Source: Bradyrhizobium sp. 149
GTDB taxonomy: Bacteria > Pseudomonadota > Alphaproteobacteria > Rhizobiales > Xanthobacteraceae
Direction: 5' to 3'
DNA length: 64,000 nt
NCBI RefSeq assembly: GCF_023073915.1
Contig: NZ_JADPKK010000022.1
Coordinates: 1,054,001 to 1,118,000, forward strand
This document shows positions 18,181 through 26,471 of this stretch, in pieces. The notes under the pieces are model-generated. The model saw only the letters and a program-made list of their open reading frames with translations, did not search any database and had not been told where the DNA came from. The translations under genes were made by a program, and so were the position numbers. How positions within the stretch are numbered: position 1 is the stretch's first letter; each line of letters starts with the position of its first letter.

Positions 18181-19245
18181 GTGCCCGAAGCGAACGACCC
18201 CAAACCTGATCACCAGAAGCCTGATCACCAGAAGCCTGATGACCAGAAGCCTGACGCCCCCAAGCCGGACGCGGTGCGCGCCGATGGCGGGCTGGCGCGG
18301 GCCTACGATAAGATCAAGAGCGCCGAGGAAGACCTTGCCCGGCTGGACCGGATGGTTTCCGGAATGGAACGCGGCAGCGAACGCCCGCGGGCCTCGCGAG
18401 CAAGCGCCGGTGCGGAGGCAGCCAAGACTTCCGAGGGCAAGGCTCCCGAGAACAAGTCTCCCGAGGACAAGACACCCGAAGAGGGGCCCTCCAAGCACAA
18501 CGCGCCGGCACCGAATAGCAAGCCTCGCGAACAAGACCTGAAGGAAGGTCGGCCCATGCTGCGCGCTTTGATCGGCCTCGTGCTGGCGATCGGCATTCTC
18601 GGCGTCGCCTTCGCTTCGCACTATCGCGATGAGGCCAGATCGGTCGTGGCGCGATGGGTTCCGCCGGCCGCGAGCGAGCCACCGCAAGCATCCGCGACTG
18701 AAAGTCCGGCGCAACCGCCGGCAGTGCAGCTGGCTGCCGCGGATGAGCCTGGTCAGGTCGCCCCGCCGCCGGCCGGCAAGGAAACGGAAAGCGCTCCAAA
18801 ACCTGACGCTTCAAGACCTGACGTTTCGAGAACTGGCGCCACAGCGCCTGACCCGTCATCGTCCGATCTCGCGCAATCGCTCAAGACCATCACCAACGAG
18901 CTTGCGAGCATCAACGGAAAGCTCGAGCAACTGAAAAGCCGGAGCGAGCAGACGCTGCGCGAGCAGGCCGACACCATTCAAAAGCTCAAGGCGGCGCAGG
19001 AGAAGGATGCGGCGGACAATGCGCGCCTCGCCGCACAGGTCCAGGCGCTGCAAACGCAGCTGACGACGTCATCCGTATCTGCACCCGCGAAGCCCGCCGC
19101 GCGCAGCGTGATCAACAGCGATACGGCTGCGCCTGCACGGCCGCACGCGCAAGCGGCCGCGCCTCGGCGGCCCCGGCCGTCGCGAGAACCCTGGATGCCC
19201 CCGCGCTATATGCTCGATCCCTACTACGGCGATCCGGATTGGTGA
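18181..19245 (+). CDS. Membrane-anchored proline-rich coiled-coil protein
   Basis: 354 residues from GTG 18181; upstream TTG at 18097 would add 28 residues without a clear ribosome binding site. Residues 8-30 are a perfect-period KPD-rich repeat; charged low-complexity sequence follows. A TM helix lies near residues 125-145 (MLRALIGLVLAIGILGVAFAS), then a proline-rich stretch, then a coiled coil of about 70 residues (NELASINGKLEQLKSRSEQ) and a basic tail ending RYMLDPYYGDPDW. The layout matches the protein at 36504-37538, so the two are probably paralogues. Function unknown; possibly an envelope-spanning scaffold. Confidence 0.75.
   Translation: MPEANDPKPDHQKPDHQKPDDQKPDAPKPDAVRADGGLARAYDKIKSAEEDLARLDRMVSGMERGSERPRASRASAGAEAAKTSEGKAPENKSPEDKTPEEGPSKHNAPAPNSKPREQDLKEGRPMLRALIGLVLAIGILGVAFASHYRDEARSVVARWVPPAASEPPQASATESPAQPPAVQLAAADEPGQVAPPPAGKETESAPKPDASRPDVSRTGATAPDPSSSDLAQSLKTITNELASINGKLEQLKSRSEQTLREQADTIQKLKAAQEKDAADNARLAAQVQALQTQLTTSSVSAPAKPAARSVINSDTAAPARPHAQAAAPRRPRPSREPWMPPRYMLDPYYGDPDW
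18202..18270 (+). repeat. 15-base in-frame tandem repeat
   Basis: Unit of AAGCCTGATCACCAG repeated about four and a half times with drift in the later copies; each unit codes for K/P/D/H/Q residues. In-frame length means copy-number change would not break the gene. Confidence 0.9.
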
Positions 19246-19516
19246 GCCCACAGGGTGGACGGGTCGACAGCGCGGAGCGCCGCTCGCTGGCGAATGGCCC
19301 GCTTCCCGTAACTGCGAATGCTCCGCGACACAGCCGTAGCTCGCCATTGCCTGGCAGCTGCGCGGGCGTAGGCCGGCGCGAGCAGACGGAATTGATCCCG
19401 ATCAAGAATGACGGTGACGGTGCAGTCCAGTGCACTCGATTCTCAGGGACGAATCGTTTCAGTGATATCCTGCCCATCGAACTTCAATCTGAGATGTTGC
19501 TACACCGAATTTGCTC

Positions 19517-20242
19517 TTATATAATTCCGGACTGAAGCAACAATAGACCACCTATCCCCAGCATGATCGGTTGAGCAAAAACAAACGCGACAAGGGCGCC
19601 GTTCGCCCTTCCGCTGCTGATGTCATGTATCACCGCGTACGCGCGCCACGCAAAGACGAGCCAAACAACGACTGACAGACCAAACAACAGGTAAACGCCT
19701 TTGATTGCCTGACCAAACCGATAGAGGACGTCCTTGATTGTGCCGCTGTCGTAGTGCCCAAAGACACTGCAAATATCCCGCAGGGGAGTATATGGAGTGC
19801 CGAGATCCGGACGGCGCTCCCATGACAGACACGGCAAGCTGTCGGGAATTGAGTAAGCGAGCAGCACGCCAACGTGAGCCACGACGTTGATGATACCGAA
19901 GAAGTAGGCACTTAGCGCCACTGTCTGCAAAAGCCCGCCCTTTCCGCCGAAGGCTCGGAGCAGCCCGAATACGACCATCGCCTCCAGCATGAAGAATATC
20001 GTCTTCCACGTTATGTCTTTTAGGAACATCGACGTTATCTCAGGGTGACCAGAGAACATCGGAAGTCGAATGAACTGCACTACGACAGTGCTGAGAATGA
20101 AAAATATCATTGCCTCGCCCACGGGCTTGTCTACATCCTCCTGGGCACTCGCGAATTCTTTTGGATCGGCGATAAGACGGAGAATGTTCGTGAAGAAGTT
20201 TTCGAAATATTTGGCGGCGAGCTCAATGAAGTCCTTCATCAT
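19517..20242 (-). CDS. Multi-pass membrane protein, Yip1-like
   Basis: 241 residues. An amphipathic N terminus (ELAAKYFENFFTNILRLIADPKEF) precedes about five hydrophobic segments: 43-65, 78-98, 105-128, 175-200 and 215-238. The order, with an entry helix carrying a proline and a central glycine-rich loop, resembles Yip1-domain proteins, but I would not assign it firmly. Two ATGs (20242 and 20239) are equally possible starts. Codon use is noticeably more AT-rich than average here. It faces the SLT gene head-to-head with about 200 bases between. Confidence 0.75.
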   Translation of the reverse strand: MMKDFIELAAKYFENFFTNILRLIADPKEFASAQEDVDKPVGEAMIFFILSTVVVQFIRLPMFSGHPEITSMFLKDITWKTIFFMLEAMVVFGLLRAFGGKGGLLQTVALSAYFFGIINVVAHVGVLLAYSIPDSLPCLSWERRPDLGTPYTPLRDICSVFGHYDSGTIKDVLYRFGQAIKGVYLLFGLSVVVWLVFAWRAYAVIHDISSGRANGALVAFVFAQPIMLGIGGLLLLQSGII

Positions 20243-20418
20243 ATTGCCCTTCGGGCTGATGAGGTAAGATCATGATGAGACTAGCTCGTAAATTGCTTAT
20301 CGGCAATTCTACAACCGGCCTGCCGTCACGAGGCTCGGCTCTTGCACGCTGACGCCGGGTTTCCCTGAGCTTGTAGGATCAATGGGGCCGAGCGATACCC
20401 ATCAACTGCATTTTGATG

Positions 20419-20451
20419 ACACAAGACCCATTCTTATTACACAAGGCCCAT
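20419..20451 (+). repeat. Direct repeat over the SLT gene start
   Basis: ACACAAGACCCAT (20419-20431) and ACACAAGGCCCAT (20439-20451), 20-base period, one mismatch; the second copy contains the first two bases of the start codon at 20450. Confidence 0.6.
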
Positions 20452-21247
20452 GCCAAGAAGAAGCAATAGCTTCCTCCTCCCTCGCCTTCGCAGCGTCAGG
20501 CGAGGCGCGCGGTGGGTGCGAAAGACATCCGCCCGCGCACCGCGAACGGTTCGGATCGCGGGCAGCCTGGCGATCCTGCTCGCAGCCTTCGCCCTTCTGA
20601 ACACCGCCTATCAAACGATCCGCAAGCCGACCGAGTTGTTCGTCCTTGTCGGCAACGCCCTCGACAAGGAGCCGGCGGAGACTTGGGCGAGATACGGGCC
20701 GCTGTTCCGCAAGCATTCCACCGCGACGATCACGCCCGAATTGCTGGCCGCGCTGGCGCAGGTCGAGAGTTCGGGCAATCCGCTTGTGCGCACCTACTGG
20801 CGCTGGCGATGGAGTTTTAATCCGCTCGCGATCTACCGCCCCGCCTCCAGCGCCGTCGGCCTCTTCCAGATGCTGGACGGAGCCTACGCCGACGCCGCGC
20901 GGTTCTGTATCCGCGGCAACGCGGTCACGGAAACTGCTTGCGGGTTCACCAGCCTCTATGCCCGCACCATCCCGAGCCACGCCATCGAGCTGGCATCGGT
21001 ATATCTGGACCGCAATGTCGCCGATGTTCTCGCCCGCGCCGGCGATGTGAAGGCAAGCGCGCGCGAGCGGCAGGATCTGGCCGCCTTCATCCATCTCTGC
21101 GGCGCAGGCCCCGCCACGGCCTATGCGCGCCGCCATTTCCAGATGATCGTCGGCGAGCATTGCGGCGATCACCTCGTCGCAAGCTATATCGCCAGGGTCA
21201 GCGCGATGAAGCGGCAGTTTCTGCGGCTTGCGGCGGATGACGGTTAG
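20450..21247 (+). CDS. Lytic murein transglycosylase (SLT domain)
   Basis: 265 residues. A basic N terminus precedes a TM/uncleaved signal helix at about 36-52. The SLT domain follows; catalytic E106 sits in LAALAQVESSGNP, then SAVGLFQMLDGAYADA with the typical GLFQ(M/I) box, and further on the AAFIHLCGAGPATAYA helix. It would cleave peptidoglycan between MurNAc and GlcNAc to form the anhydro end. It is membrane-anchored rather than lipidated. No secretion-system genes adjoin it, so a housekeeping wall-remodelling role is more likely than a T3SS/T4SS one. Confidence 0.9.
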   Translation: MPRRSNSFLLPRLRSVRRGARWVRKTSARAPRTVRIAGSLAILLAAFALLNTAYQTIRKPTELFVLVGNALDKEPAETWARYGPLFRKHSTATITPELLAALAQVESSGNPLVRTYWRWRWSFNPLAIYRPASSAVGLFQMLDGAYADAARFCIRGNAVTETACGFTSLYARTIPSHAIELASVYLDRNVADVLARAGDVKASARERQDLAAFIHLCGAGPATAYARRHFQMIVGEHCGDHLVASYIARVSAMKRQFLRLAADDG

Positions 21248-21256
21248 CCCGTGGTC

Positions 21257-21337
21257 CGTAGGATGGGTAGAGCACTTGCGAAACCCATCATTCACAACGG
21301 CTGTTGATGGGTTTCGCTTCGCTTTACCCATCCTACG
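21257..21337. repeat. Palindromic intergenic repeat (REP/BIME-like)
   Basis: Nested inverted repeats: CGTAGGATGGGTA (21257-21269) with its complement at 21325-21337, and GAAACCCATCA (21280-21290) with its complement at 21305-21315. It sits just after the stop of the SLT gene. Elements with the GTAGGATGGGT...AAACCCATCA theme recur between genes in Bradyrhizobium, as I recall. Confidence 0.85.
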
Positions 21338-21356
21338 AGCTTTCAGCGATCGATCG

Positions 21357-21638
21357 TCACCACCAATACGGCCAGCGCCAACCCTCATAGCGGACCCAGG
21401 ACGACACCAGAGGCGGCCCGTAGGGATCGACCCGATCGTCTTCGGGGCGATAACGATAGCGTGGAACGATATTGTAATCCCACGGTGTCGGCCTGAGCAC
21501 GGGCGCCGTGACGATAAGCCTCTGCTGCGGCTCACGAACGATCTGGGCTTTTCGCGCCCTGGCTTCAGCGCCAGACGTGCCGAGGTTCCCCAGCACCAGG
21601 GCCATTCCGAGAGCACACGCGACTTTCATTGTTTTCAT
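21357..21638 (-). CDS. Small exported protein of unknown function
   Basis: 93 residues. Start at ATG 21638 because AAGGAGA lies seven bases upstream; an upstream in-frame start lacks one. Residues 1-25 are a signal peptide (KTMKVACALGMALVLGNLGTSGAEA). The mature part is short, basic, with a tyrosine/tryptophan/proline-rich end (YNIVPRYRYRPEDD, WRWPYWW). The aromatic C terminus is typical of small rhizobial envelope proteins. No family recognised. Confidence 0.78.
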   Translation of the reverse strand: MKTMKVACALGMALVLGNLGTSGAEARARKAQIVREPQQRLIVTAPVLRPTPWDYNIVPRYRYRPEDDRVDPYGPPLVSSWVRYEGWRWPYWW

Positions 21639-21721
21639 GCGACGGTCTCCTTGCCGCAAGAGTGCAAAAGGACGCCGCGCAACGCAAGCCAAATTCGCTG
21701 CGACATCTCCGAGCGCGCGCC

Positions 21722-22387
21722 CTACTCGCGCGCGCGCCGCACCGCCTGCTCCAGCTTCATCCTCTGCTTGTCCCAGCGCGTCGCCTCCGCCTCGGCGCGC
21801 GCATCGAGCGCGGCGCGCTCGGCTTCAACTGCCTCCGCTCGCGCCTCGTGCTCCCGCCTCGCCTCGTCAAGCGCCGCCTGCGCGCTCGCCACCGCCTTGT
21901 CGCGGCGGGCGCGCTCCTTGGCCCGCGCGGCCTCTTCCTTCCTGCGCTCGGCGTCTCGGCGTTGTTCTTCCTTCGCGAATGCCGCGGCGGCCTTGCGGGC
22001 TTGTCGATCGTCGATCTTGGATGGATTTTTTGCAGCCTTGGCCGCAGGCTTTTTCGGCTTGGATTTGGACTTGGCTTTGGACCTGGATTTAGGTTTGGCC
22101 TCGTCGTCGGCAAGATCGGTCGGCAGTTCGGAATGCTCCGTGAACGGGCCGTCCGATCCGACCGGACGCCTGAGCACCACGCCCGGGCTTGCCATGGTCG
22201 CGGCGACGATGTCGGGGTCGTCGGTCTCCCTCGCGGCGCCCTGATGGAAGAGATTGGACCTGGCGCCCCAGGCGTCCAGCGCCGCCTTCATCGAGGGCGC
22301 GGCGACCGCCTGGTCGTAGAAGCCGAGCGAGGTCTGGTAGGTCTTCAGCTTTCGGCTTGGTCTTGTTTTCTTCGATTGTTTCGGCAT
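21722..22387 (-). CDS. Lysine/alanine-rich coiled-coil protein
   Basis: 221 residues from ATG 22387 (GTG/ATG alternatives upstream lack support). The first 70 residues are globular-looking and include KTYQTSLGFYDQAVAAPSMKAALDAWG. Then comes a lysine/serine/proline linker with K-S-K repeats and a long predicted helix of 100 residues built of Ala, Arg, Glu (heptad-like, RRDAERRKEEAARAKERARRD style). No signal peptide or TM. Databases tend to label such proteins TolA-like because of the helix, but no TolA envelope anchor is present. Role unknown. Confidence 0.72.
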   Translation of the reverse strand: MPKQSKKTRPSRKLKTYQTSLGFYDQAVAAPSMKAALDAWGARSNLFHQGAARETDDPDIVAATMASPGVVLRRPVGSDGPFTEHSELPTDLADDEAKPKSRSKAKSKSKPKKPAAKAAKNPSKIDDRQARKAAAAFAKEEQRRDAERRKEEAARAKERARRDKAVASAQAALDEARREHEARAEAVEAERAALDARAEAEATRWDKQRMKLEQAVRRARE

Positions 22388-22610
22388 GTCGCCCCGCGGC
22401 CGGCGAGCCACCAGCTTCCAGCGCCGCCATCATGCCATACTGCCCCTGTTTTGCCCGACGAGTCAAATTCTGATTCGGTATCGCCGAAATCGACCGGGAC
22501 GATGCGTGGTCCACCACCACCGATTTTTCGGATTTACAAAACGCTGAAATCCTTACGGATTTCTACTGTGCATGGGGTTGTTTTCGACGCTTTGTTTTGA
22601 CGGGCGCCAA

Positions 22611-23147
22611 TTACGCCGCGTCGACGTCCTCAGGCGCAGGCCCCGCCACGAGCCCGTCGAGGCCGACCATCAAGAGATCGGCGATGTGCATCAGCTGATA
22701 CAGCGGAATGTCCGCCTCGCCCTGCTCGGCCAGCGAGACGAAGGCAGATGTGGCGCCGATCAGCTCGGCGAGCTGGGCTTGCGTGTAGCCGCGGGTCTCG
22801 CGCGCAGTCTTGACGCGCGCGCCGATGCCGAGCCGGTGCCGGGACTGCTCGTCCGCCGTCATCATGACGGCCTGCTCGTCCGCGCTCGCATAGCCCTCAG
22901 TGAACGCGCTGCCGATCAGCCTGCCCTTGCGCCAGGCGACCCGGCAGTCCTTGCGCAGCCCGCTGCTGAACACCAGCGTGAACTGCTCGGCGACCCAGAG
23001 CGAGGCGTTGAGGCCGAGGCGAGCGCCGGTGCCCGAGACGTCACGGATCGTGCAGGGCGCGCTGATGACCTTGCCGGTGCCGTTGTCGAATGCGACAATG
23101 CCGGTCCGCAAAATGTGATGTCTGACTGCGGTGCGATCCTCGCTCAT
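22611..23147 (-). CDS. PilZ-domain/XRE helix-turn-helix fusion regulator
   Basis: 178 residues from ATG 23147, with AGGAGG eleven bases upstream. Residues 5-95 resemble a PilZ fold: RTGIVAFDNG, CTIRDVSGTGARL and FSSGLRKDCRVAWRKGRLIGSAF; the DVSGTGARL motif is the second half of the c-di-GMP site, but the RxxxR arginines before it are not complete. Residues 107-165 are a classical Cro/CI (XRE) helix-turn-helix (RETRGYTQAQLAELIGATS). Such a fusion would couple a PilZ-type sensor directly to DNA binding. It is divergent from the zinc-ribbon gene at 23343. Confidence 0.85.
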   Translation of the reverse strand: MSEDRTAVRHHILRTGIVAFDNGTGKVISAPCTIRDVSGTGARLGLNASLWVAEQFTLVFSSGLRKDCRVAWRKGRLIGSAFTEGYASADEQAVMMTADEQSRHRLGIGARVKTARETRGYTQAQLAELIGATSAFVSLAEQGEADIPLYQLMHIADLLMVGLDGLVAGPAPEDVDAA

Positions 23148-23342
23148 GACGGGACGTTCCTCCTGCGGCGACGTCCAACGGACGCCGCCGGTAACCCGGA
23201 CCTCGATACCGCGGAAGTTTTCCTGATCTCCTAAGTTTCCCCGGGTTCGACCAGGACCGGAAGCCATGGTAAAGGATTCGCTCCCAATCCATCTTTTTCC
23301 GGCGGAAGGCGTGCGGCGCGCCCGTGACGGGCGACGAGGCCA

Positions 23343-23696
23343 ATGATGACCGATACGATGAAATGCCCGACCTGCAACTCCGAGCACGCCTATCAGGATC
23401 GCGGCCTCTGGGTCTGCCCGGAATGCGGCCATGAATGGAGCGGCACGACCGAGGCCGCCGCGGACGCCGCGCAGGACGCGGGCGTGCGCGATGCCAACGG
23501 CAATGCGCTCGCCGACGGCGACAGCGTCATCGTGATGAAGGATCTCAAGGTCAAGGGCTCCTCCTCCGTCGTCAAGGGCGGCACCAAGGTCCGCAACATC
23601 CGCCTGCAGGAGGCCACCGACGGACACAACATCGCCTGCAAGATCGACGGCATCGGCGCGATGAACCTGAAATCGGAGGTCGTGAGGAAGGCCTAG
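23343..23696 (+). CDS. Zinc ribbon PhnA/YjdM-family protein
   Basis: 117 residues. An N-terminal zinc ribbon CPTCNSEHAYQDRGLWVCPECGHEW (two CxxC knuckles) and then the small beta-barrel domain with NGNALADGDSVIVMKDLKVKGSSS and GTKVRNIRLQE. This is the YjdM/PhnA family; despite the PhnA name, members are not the phosphonoacetate hydrolase and their role is not settled. Length is normal for the family. Divergent from the PilZ-HTH regulator, which might control it. Confidence 0.95.
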   Translation: MMTDTMKCPTCNSEHAYQDRGLWVCPECGHEWSGTTEAAADAAQDAGVRDANGNALADGDSVIVMKDLKVKGSSSVVKGGTKVRNIRLQEATDGHNIACKIDGIGAMNLKSEVVRKA

Positions 23697-23750
23697 CGCA
23701 GTCTATCGCTGCCGCAGCGCCAGGTAGAACCGCACAGCACGCTGCGGAGG

Positions 23751-24179
23751 TTACGCCTCCGCTCCAAACACCATCTGCCACCCCTTGCGCGTGTCCATGT
23801 ATTCCCGCACCTCGCGGATCTTGCCGCCGGCCACCGTGAACACGAAGCAATAGTCGTTCTCGTAACGCGCGCCCCCGGCAAGCGTGGCGCGCATCCGCTC
23901 CTCCACGATCACGACATCGCCGTCGGCATAGACGCCGCGAAAGGCGATATCGATCTCGGAAAACATCCTGTGCATCTCCTGCGCGATGAAGCGCGCGATC
24001 GCCTGCGCGCCGATCATGTGGTCGGTGTGATCGAGCGCGACCGCGGTAGCGTTGCCCTTCGGCGCGATCCATTCGGCATCGTCCGTGAACAGCGCGGCGA
24101 TGCGCGCCGCGTCGCGTGATGAAAAGGTCTTCCAGGCGTTGAGGACGGTATCTTTCGGGCTGGTCACGGCGGGCTCCAA
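23751..24179 (-). CDS. SnoaL/NTF2-like protein
   Basis: 142 residues with the cone-shaped alpha+beta fold of the NTF2 superfamily: VLNAWKTFSSRDAARIAALFTDDAEWIAP at the start, a central helix (GAQAIARFIAQEMHRMF), then four strands ending KIREVREYMDTRKGW. Members are either small-molecule enzymes (ketosteroid-isomerase-like) or accessory binding domains. No neighbouring pathway. It converges with the YjdM gene and is head-to-head with the Ada-like gene at 24322. Confidence 0.88.
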   Translation of the reverse strand: MEPAVTSPKDTVLNAWKTFSSRDAARIAALFTDDAEWIAPKGNATAVALDHTDHMIGAQAIARFIAQEMHRMFSEIDIAFRGVYADGDVVIVEERMRATLAGGARYENDYCFVFTVAGGKIREVREYMDTRKGWQMVFGAEA

Positions 24180-24321
24180 ACTGGCATCGAAGGGGCTTGC
24201 ATTGAAGAGGCTTGCATCGAGGGCCGGCTTCTACGCCGCCCTGCGCATCGCGGCTCGCCGCAATCGGACTCGGTCATCCCGCGCCCCTTCCGCTCGCGCG
24301 GCTATGCGCTATCATCAGGCC

Positions 24322-24885
24322 ATGCTGAGTTTTGACGTCTGCAACGCCGCGCGCCTGCGCCGGGATCCCCGATACGACGGCCGCTTCTTCACGGCGGTGA
24401 GGACCACGGGCATCTATTGCCGTCCGGTCTGTCCGGCCAAGCAGCCGCTGACGCGCAACGTCGCCTATCATCCAACAGCCGCGGCGGCGGAAGCCGCGGG
24501 CTTCCGCCCTTGCCTGCGCTGCCGCCCCGAGACGGCGCCGTTCTGCCCGGCCTGGAACGGCACGCGCTCGACGGTCGCACGCGCGGTGAAGCTGATCAAC
24601 GAGGGCGCGCTCGACGAGAATTCGGTGGTGTTTCTCGCGCTGCGGCTCGGCATCTCCTCGCGTCATCTGGCGCGATTGTTCGAGCGCCACGTCGGCGCGA
24701 CGCCGCAGCAGCTTGCGAAGACGCTGCGGGTCCAGCGCGCAAAACGCCTGCTCGATTCCGGCGATCACACTATGACTGACATCGCATTCCAGGCCGGCTT
24801 CGGCAGCCTGCGCCGTTTCAACGCCGCCTTCGCAGAGCTCTACGGCCGCTCGCCGTCGAGCCTGCGGCTATCGAAGCGTGCGTAG
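24322..24885 (+). CDS. Ada-type zinc-binding domain plus AraC HTH, no catalytic domain
   Basis: 187 residues. Residues 1-80 are the Ada metal-binding domain with all four zinc cysteines (YCRPVCPAK and CLRCRP); the first cysteine is the methylphosphotriester acceptor in Ada. Residues 85-185 hold two AraC helix-turn-helix units (SVVFLALRLGISSRHLARLF, MTDIAFQAGFGSLRRFNAAF). The start MLSFDVCNAARLRRDPRYDGRFF aligns with the N terminus of Ada-AlkA fusions, yet the protein stops before any glycosylase or methyltransferase domain. It is therefore a regulator-only form, sensing alkylation damage. ATG 24304 is an alternative start. Confidence 0.9.
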   Translation: MLSFDVCNAARLRRDPRYDGRFFTAVRTTGIYCRPVCPAKQPLTRNVAYHPTAAAAEAAGFRPCLRCRPETAPFCPAWNGTRSTVARAVKLINEGALDENSVVFLALRLGISSRHLARLFERHVGATPQQLAKTLRVQRAKRLLDSGDHTMTDIAFQAGFGSLRRFNAAFAELYGRSPSSLRLSKRA

Positions 24886-24889
24886 CCCG

Positions 24890-25036
24890 TCAGAAAAACC
24901 CGGGGCTGAGATCGAGCCCATAGGTCAGGCTCAGAACGAACACGAACAGCGCGGCGGCTACGAACAAGGCGAGATGCCTCAGAATGAACGCGCGCGGCGA
25001 GGCGCCTGCAATAACGGCCTTTTGTGCAACGGGCAT
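24890..25036 (-). CDS. 48-residue single-pass membrane protein
   Basis: Too short for common ORF thresholds but well supported: GGAG lies five bases before the ATG at 25036, and the protein reads MPVAQKAVIAGASPRAFI, then a hydrophobic helix of about 22 residues (LALFVAAALFVFVLSLTYG), ending GLDLSPGFF. Such a short basic head, helix and phenylalanine end is a typical small membrane protein that joins a larger complex. The sequence upstream (25045-25065) contains an AT-rich stretch AATCATTTTCATAAT loosely like a Fur box. Confidence 0.7.
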   Translation of the reverse strand: MPVAQKAVIAGASPRAFILRHLALFVAAALFVFVLSLTYGLDLSPGFF

Positions 25037-25169
25037 GACTACTCCATTATGAAAATGATTCTTGGCTGCTCAATAAGCGGCGCCCGCATCAAGCGCTCCG
25101 ATCCGCGCAGCAACTATTAAGGAGATCACACTCGCTTTCACCGCCGCGCCGGATCATGACTCGCGCGCC

Positions 25170-25204
25170 AAAAAAAGACCGCGCTCCCGAAAGGGAACGC
25201 GGTC
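25170..25204 (-). terminator. Terminator for the small exported protein gene (25272-25526)
   Basis: Stem GACCGCG (25177-25183) / CGCGGTC (25198-25204) with extension CTCCC/GGGA, then seven T residues on the minus strand (25170-25176). A second perfect hairpin, GCAGGCTCG/CGAGCCTGC at 25208-25233, precedes it. Confidence 0.88.
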
Positions 25205-25271
25205 CAGGCAGGCTCGGGAGGAAACGAGCCTGCATCATGTTGACTTGACGTTGGCCTGAGGCGCCCCCAGA

Positions 25272-25526
25272 TCAGCGGGCGCTGCCGGTCGTGACATCGG
25301 CGGTTTTCACCTTGCGCGACGACAGAACGCGGGCCTGGTGGACCGAAGCGACGGTGGTTGGTGCCGAGACCTGCTGCTCGACATGCGCGGCACCGAGCAC
25401 GCGCACTTGCATCGGGGAGACCGGAAAACCGTTGGCCTCATAAGTCGGCAGCTCGGCGGCGAAAGTCGCGGTGCTGCCCGCGATCGTCAGGATGGCGGCG
25501 GCGATCGACAGAGTCTTCTGTTTCAT
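25272..25526 (-). CDS. Small exported protein of unknown function
   Basis: 84 residues from ATG 25526, with AAGGAG eight bases upstream. Signal peptide 1-23 (KQKTLSIAAAILTIAGSTATFAA); the mature 60 residues include YEANGFPVSPMQVRVLGAAHVEQQ and a basic end. The sequence around FPVSPMQVRVLGAA recurs in small exported proteins of this genus, as I recall, but no function is known. Followed by two hairpins, the second a good terminator, so it is a single-gene unit with strong stop. Confidence 0.8.
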   Translation of the reverse strand: MKQKTLSIAAAILTIAGSTATFAAELPTYEANGFPVSPMQVRVLGAAHVEQQVSAPTTVASVHQARVLSSRKVKTADVTTGSAR

Positions 25527-25699
25527 GGGTGATGCTCCTTCAGTGGAAGATTCGGAGCACATTTAAGCGCGTTTTGTTGCATTGCGACATGCGTTGTTGC
25601 AACGCAACAACGCGCCCGGTGCATGGCAATATGTTTAATGCGCGCAACGTCTTGGCCAAATCTCCGCCAAGCGCGACATGACGCTTTTATGGGCGGCGG

Positions 25700-25903
25700 T
25701 CAGCCGCCGAGCACATGGCCCCAACCATCGAACACATAGGCCTTCCACATCACGGTTCCGTCCCTGCCCGGCCGGCTGGCACGCCGGTAATCGTCGGCCT
25801 GCTCAGCGGTCCAGGTGATGATCGTATCGGAGAGCAGGTCGTGCAGGATGGCGGGCTCGGTGGGATCGAAGGCGTCCATGGGACGAAGCGAGGAATGCGT
25901 CAT
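25700..25903 (-). CDS. Small hypothetical protein
   Basis: 67 residues from ATG 25903 (an upstream GTG/ATG at 25930 would add nine). The sequence SLRPMDAFDPTEPAILHDLLSDTIITWTAEQADDYRRA looks like a real soluble helical protein with acidic and aromatic residues, and the end WKAYVFDGWGHVLGG is well formed. No signal peptide, TM or known family. Evidence is only composition and length, so the call is cautious. Confidence 0.5.
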   Translation of the reverse strand: MTHSSLRPMDAFDPTEPAILHDLLSDTIITWTAEQADDYRRASRPGRDGTVMWKAYVFDGWGHVLGG

Positions 25904-25952
25904 GGGCGCCCAACGCACCAGCCGGCTCAAGGTTGCAGCGAAGCCACACAGC

Positions 25953-26123
25953 TTATTTCAATGCCGCCGCCAGCGATTGCAGCTTCGCGACGAGGTTGGT
26001 ACCGAGAGCGTAGATGATCTCGATGATCGCGAGCGCGATGCCGGCTGCGATCAGGCCGTATTCGATCGCGGTAGCGCCGGATTCATCCGCGGCGAATTCG
26101 GCCCACTTGCATTTCAATTTCAC
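25953..26123 (-). CDS. Flp/Fap-type type IVb pilin
   Basis: 56 residues from a GTG at 26123 with AAGGA eight bases upstream; a longer frame has no ribosome binding site. The sequence FAADESGATAIEYGLIAAGIALAIIE is the classical Flp pilin signature: prepilin peptidase would cut before the hydrophobic stretch, in which the Glu-Tyr pair is diagnostic. The helix then forms the pilus core. No tad assembly genes are in the window, so this is an orphan pilin gene, common in Bradyrhizobium and probably served by tad genes elsewhere. Confidence 0.93.
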   Translation of the reverse strand: MKLKCKWAEFAADESGATAIEYGLIAAGIALAIIEIIYALGTNLVAKLQSLAAALK

Positions 26124-26471
26124 AGGCGTGTCCTTCCCACTCCAGCGAGACTCGCCGGCGCGGGAGATTTGCACGACCACAATCCAAGATTGAGTAAACT
26201 CGACCGCCTCAAATTGACGACAATGAATGCTGCATTTGCAGGCACTTTCGGCCGTGGCGCCGTCGAACCGCAATGGAACCTGCGTTGCCGCCGCGCAACA
26301 CCCGCCCGAAAAGCCCGTTTTCGCCGAATTGCGCCATTGCGCCGCCACACCGTCCACCGAACAATCGGCGCGCGGCGTGCCTTTTCGTGCAAGGCTGTCT
26401 GATAGGACTGTTCGTATCGAGACTGTTCGGACCAGACGAGGTTCAAACAGAACCGTTTGGAGGCAGGGATC

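Noticed and set aside
14873..20275. Integrated mobile element
   Set aside because: AT-richer genes suggest transfer, but no integrase, tRNA end, direct-repeat attachment sites or transposase could be found.
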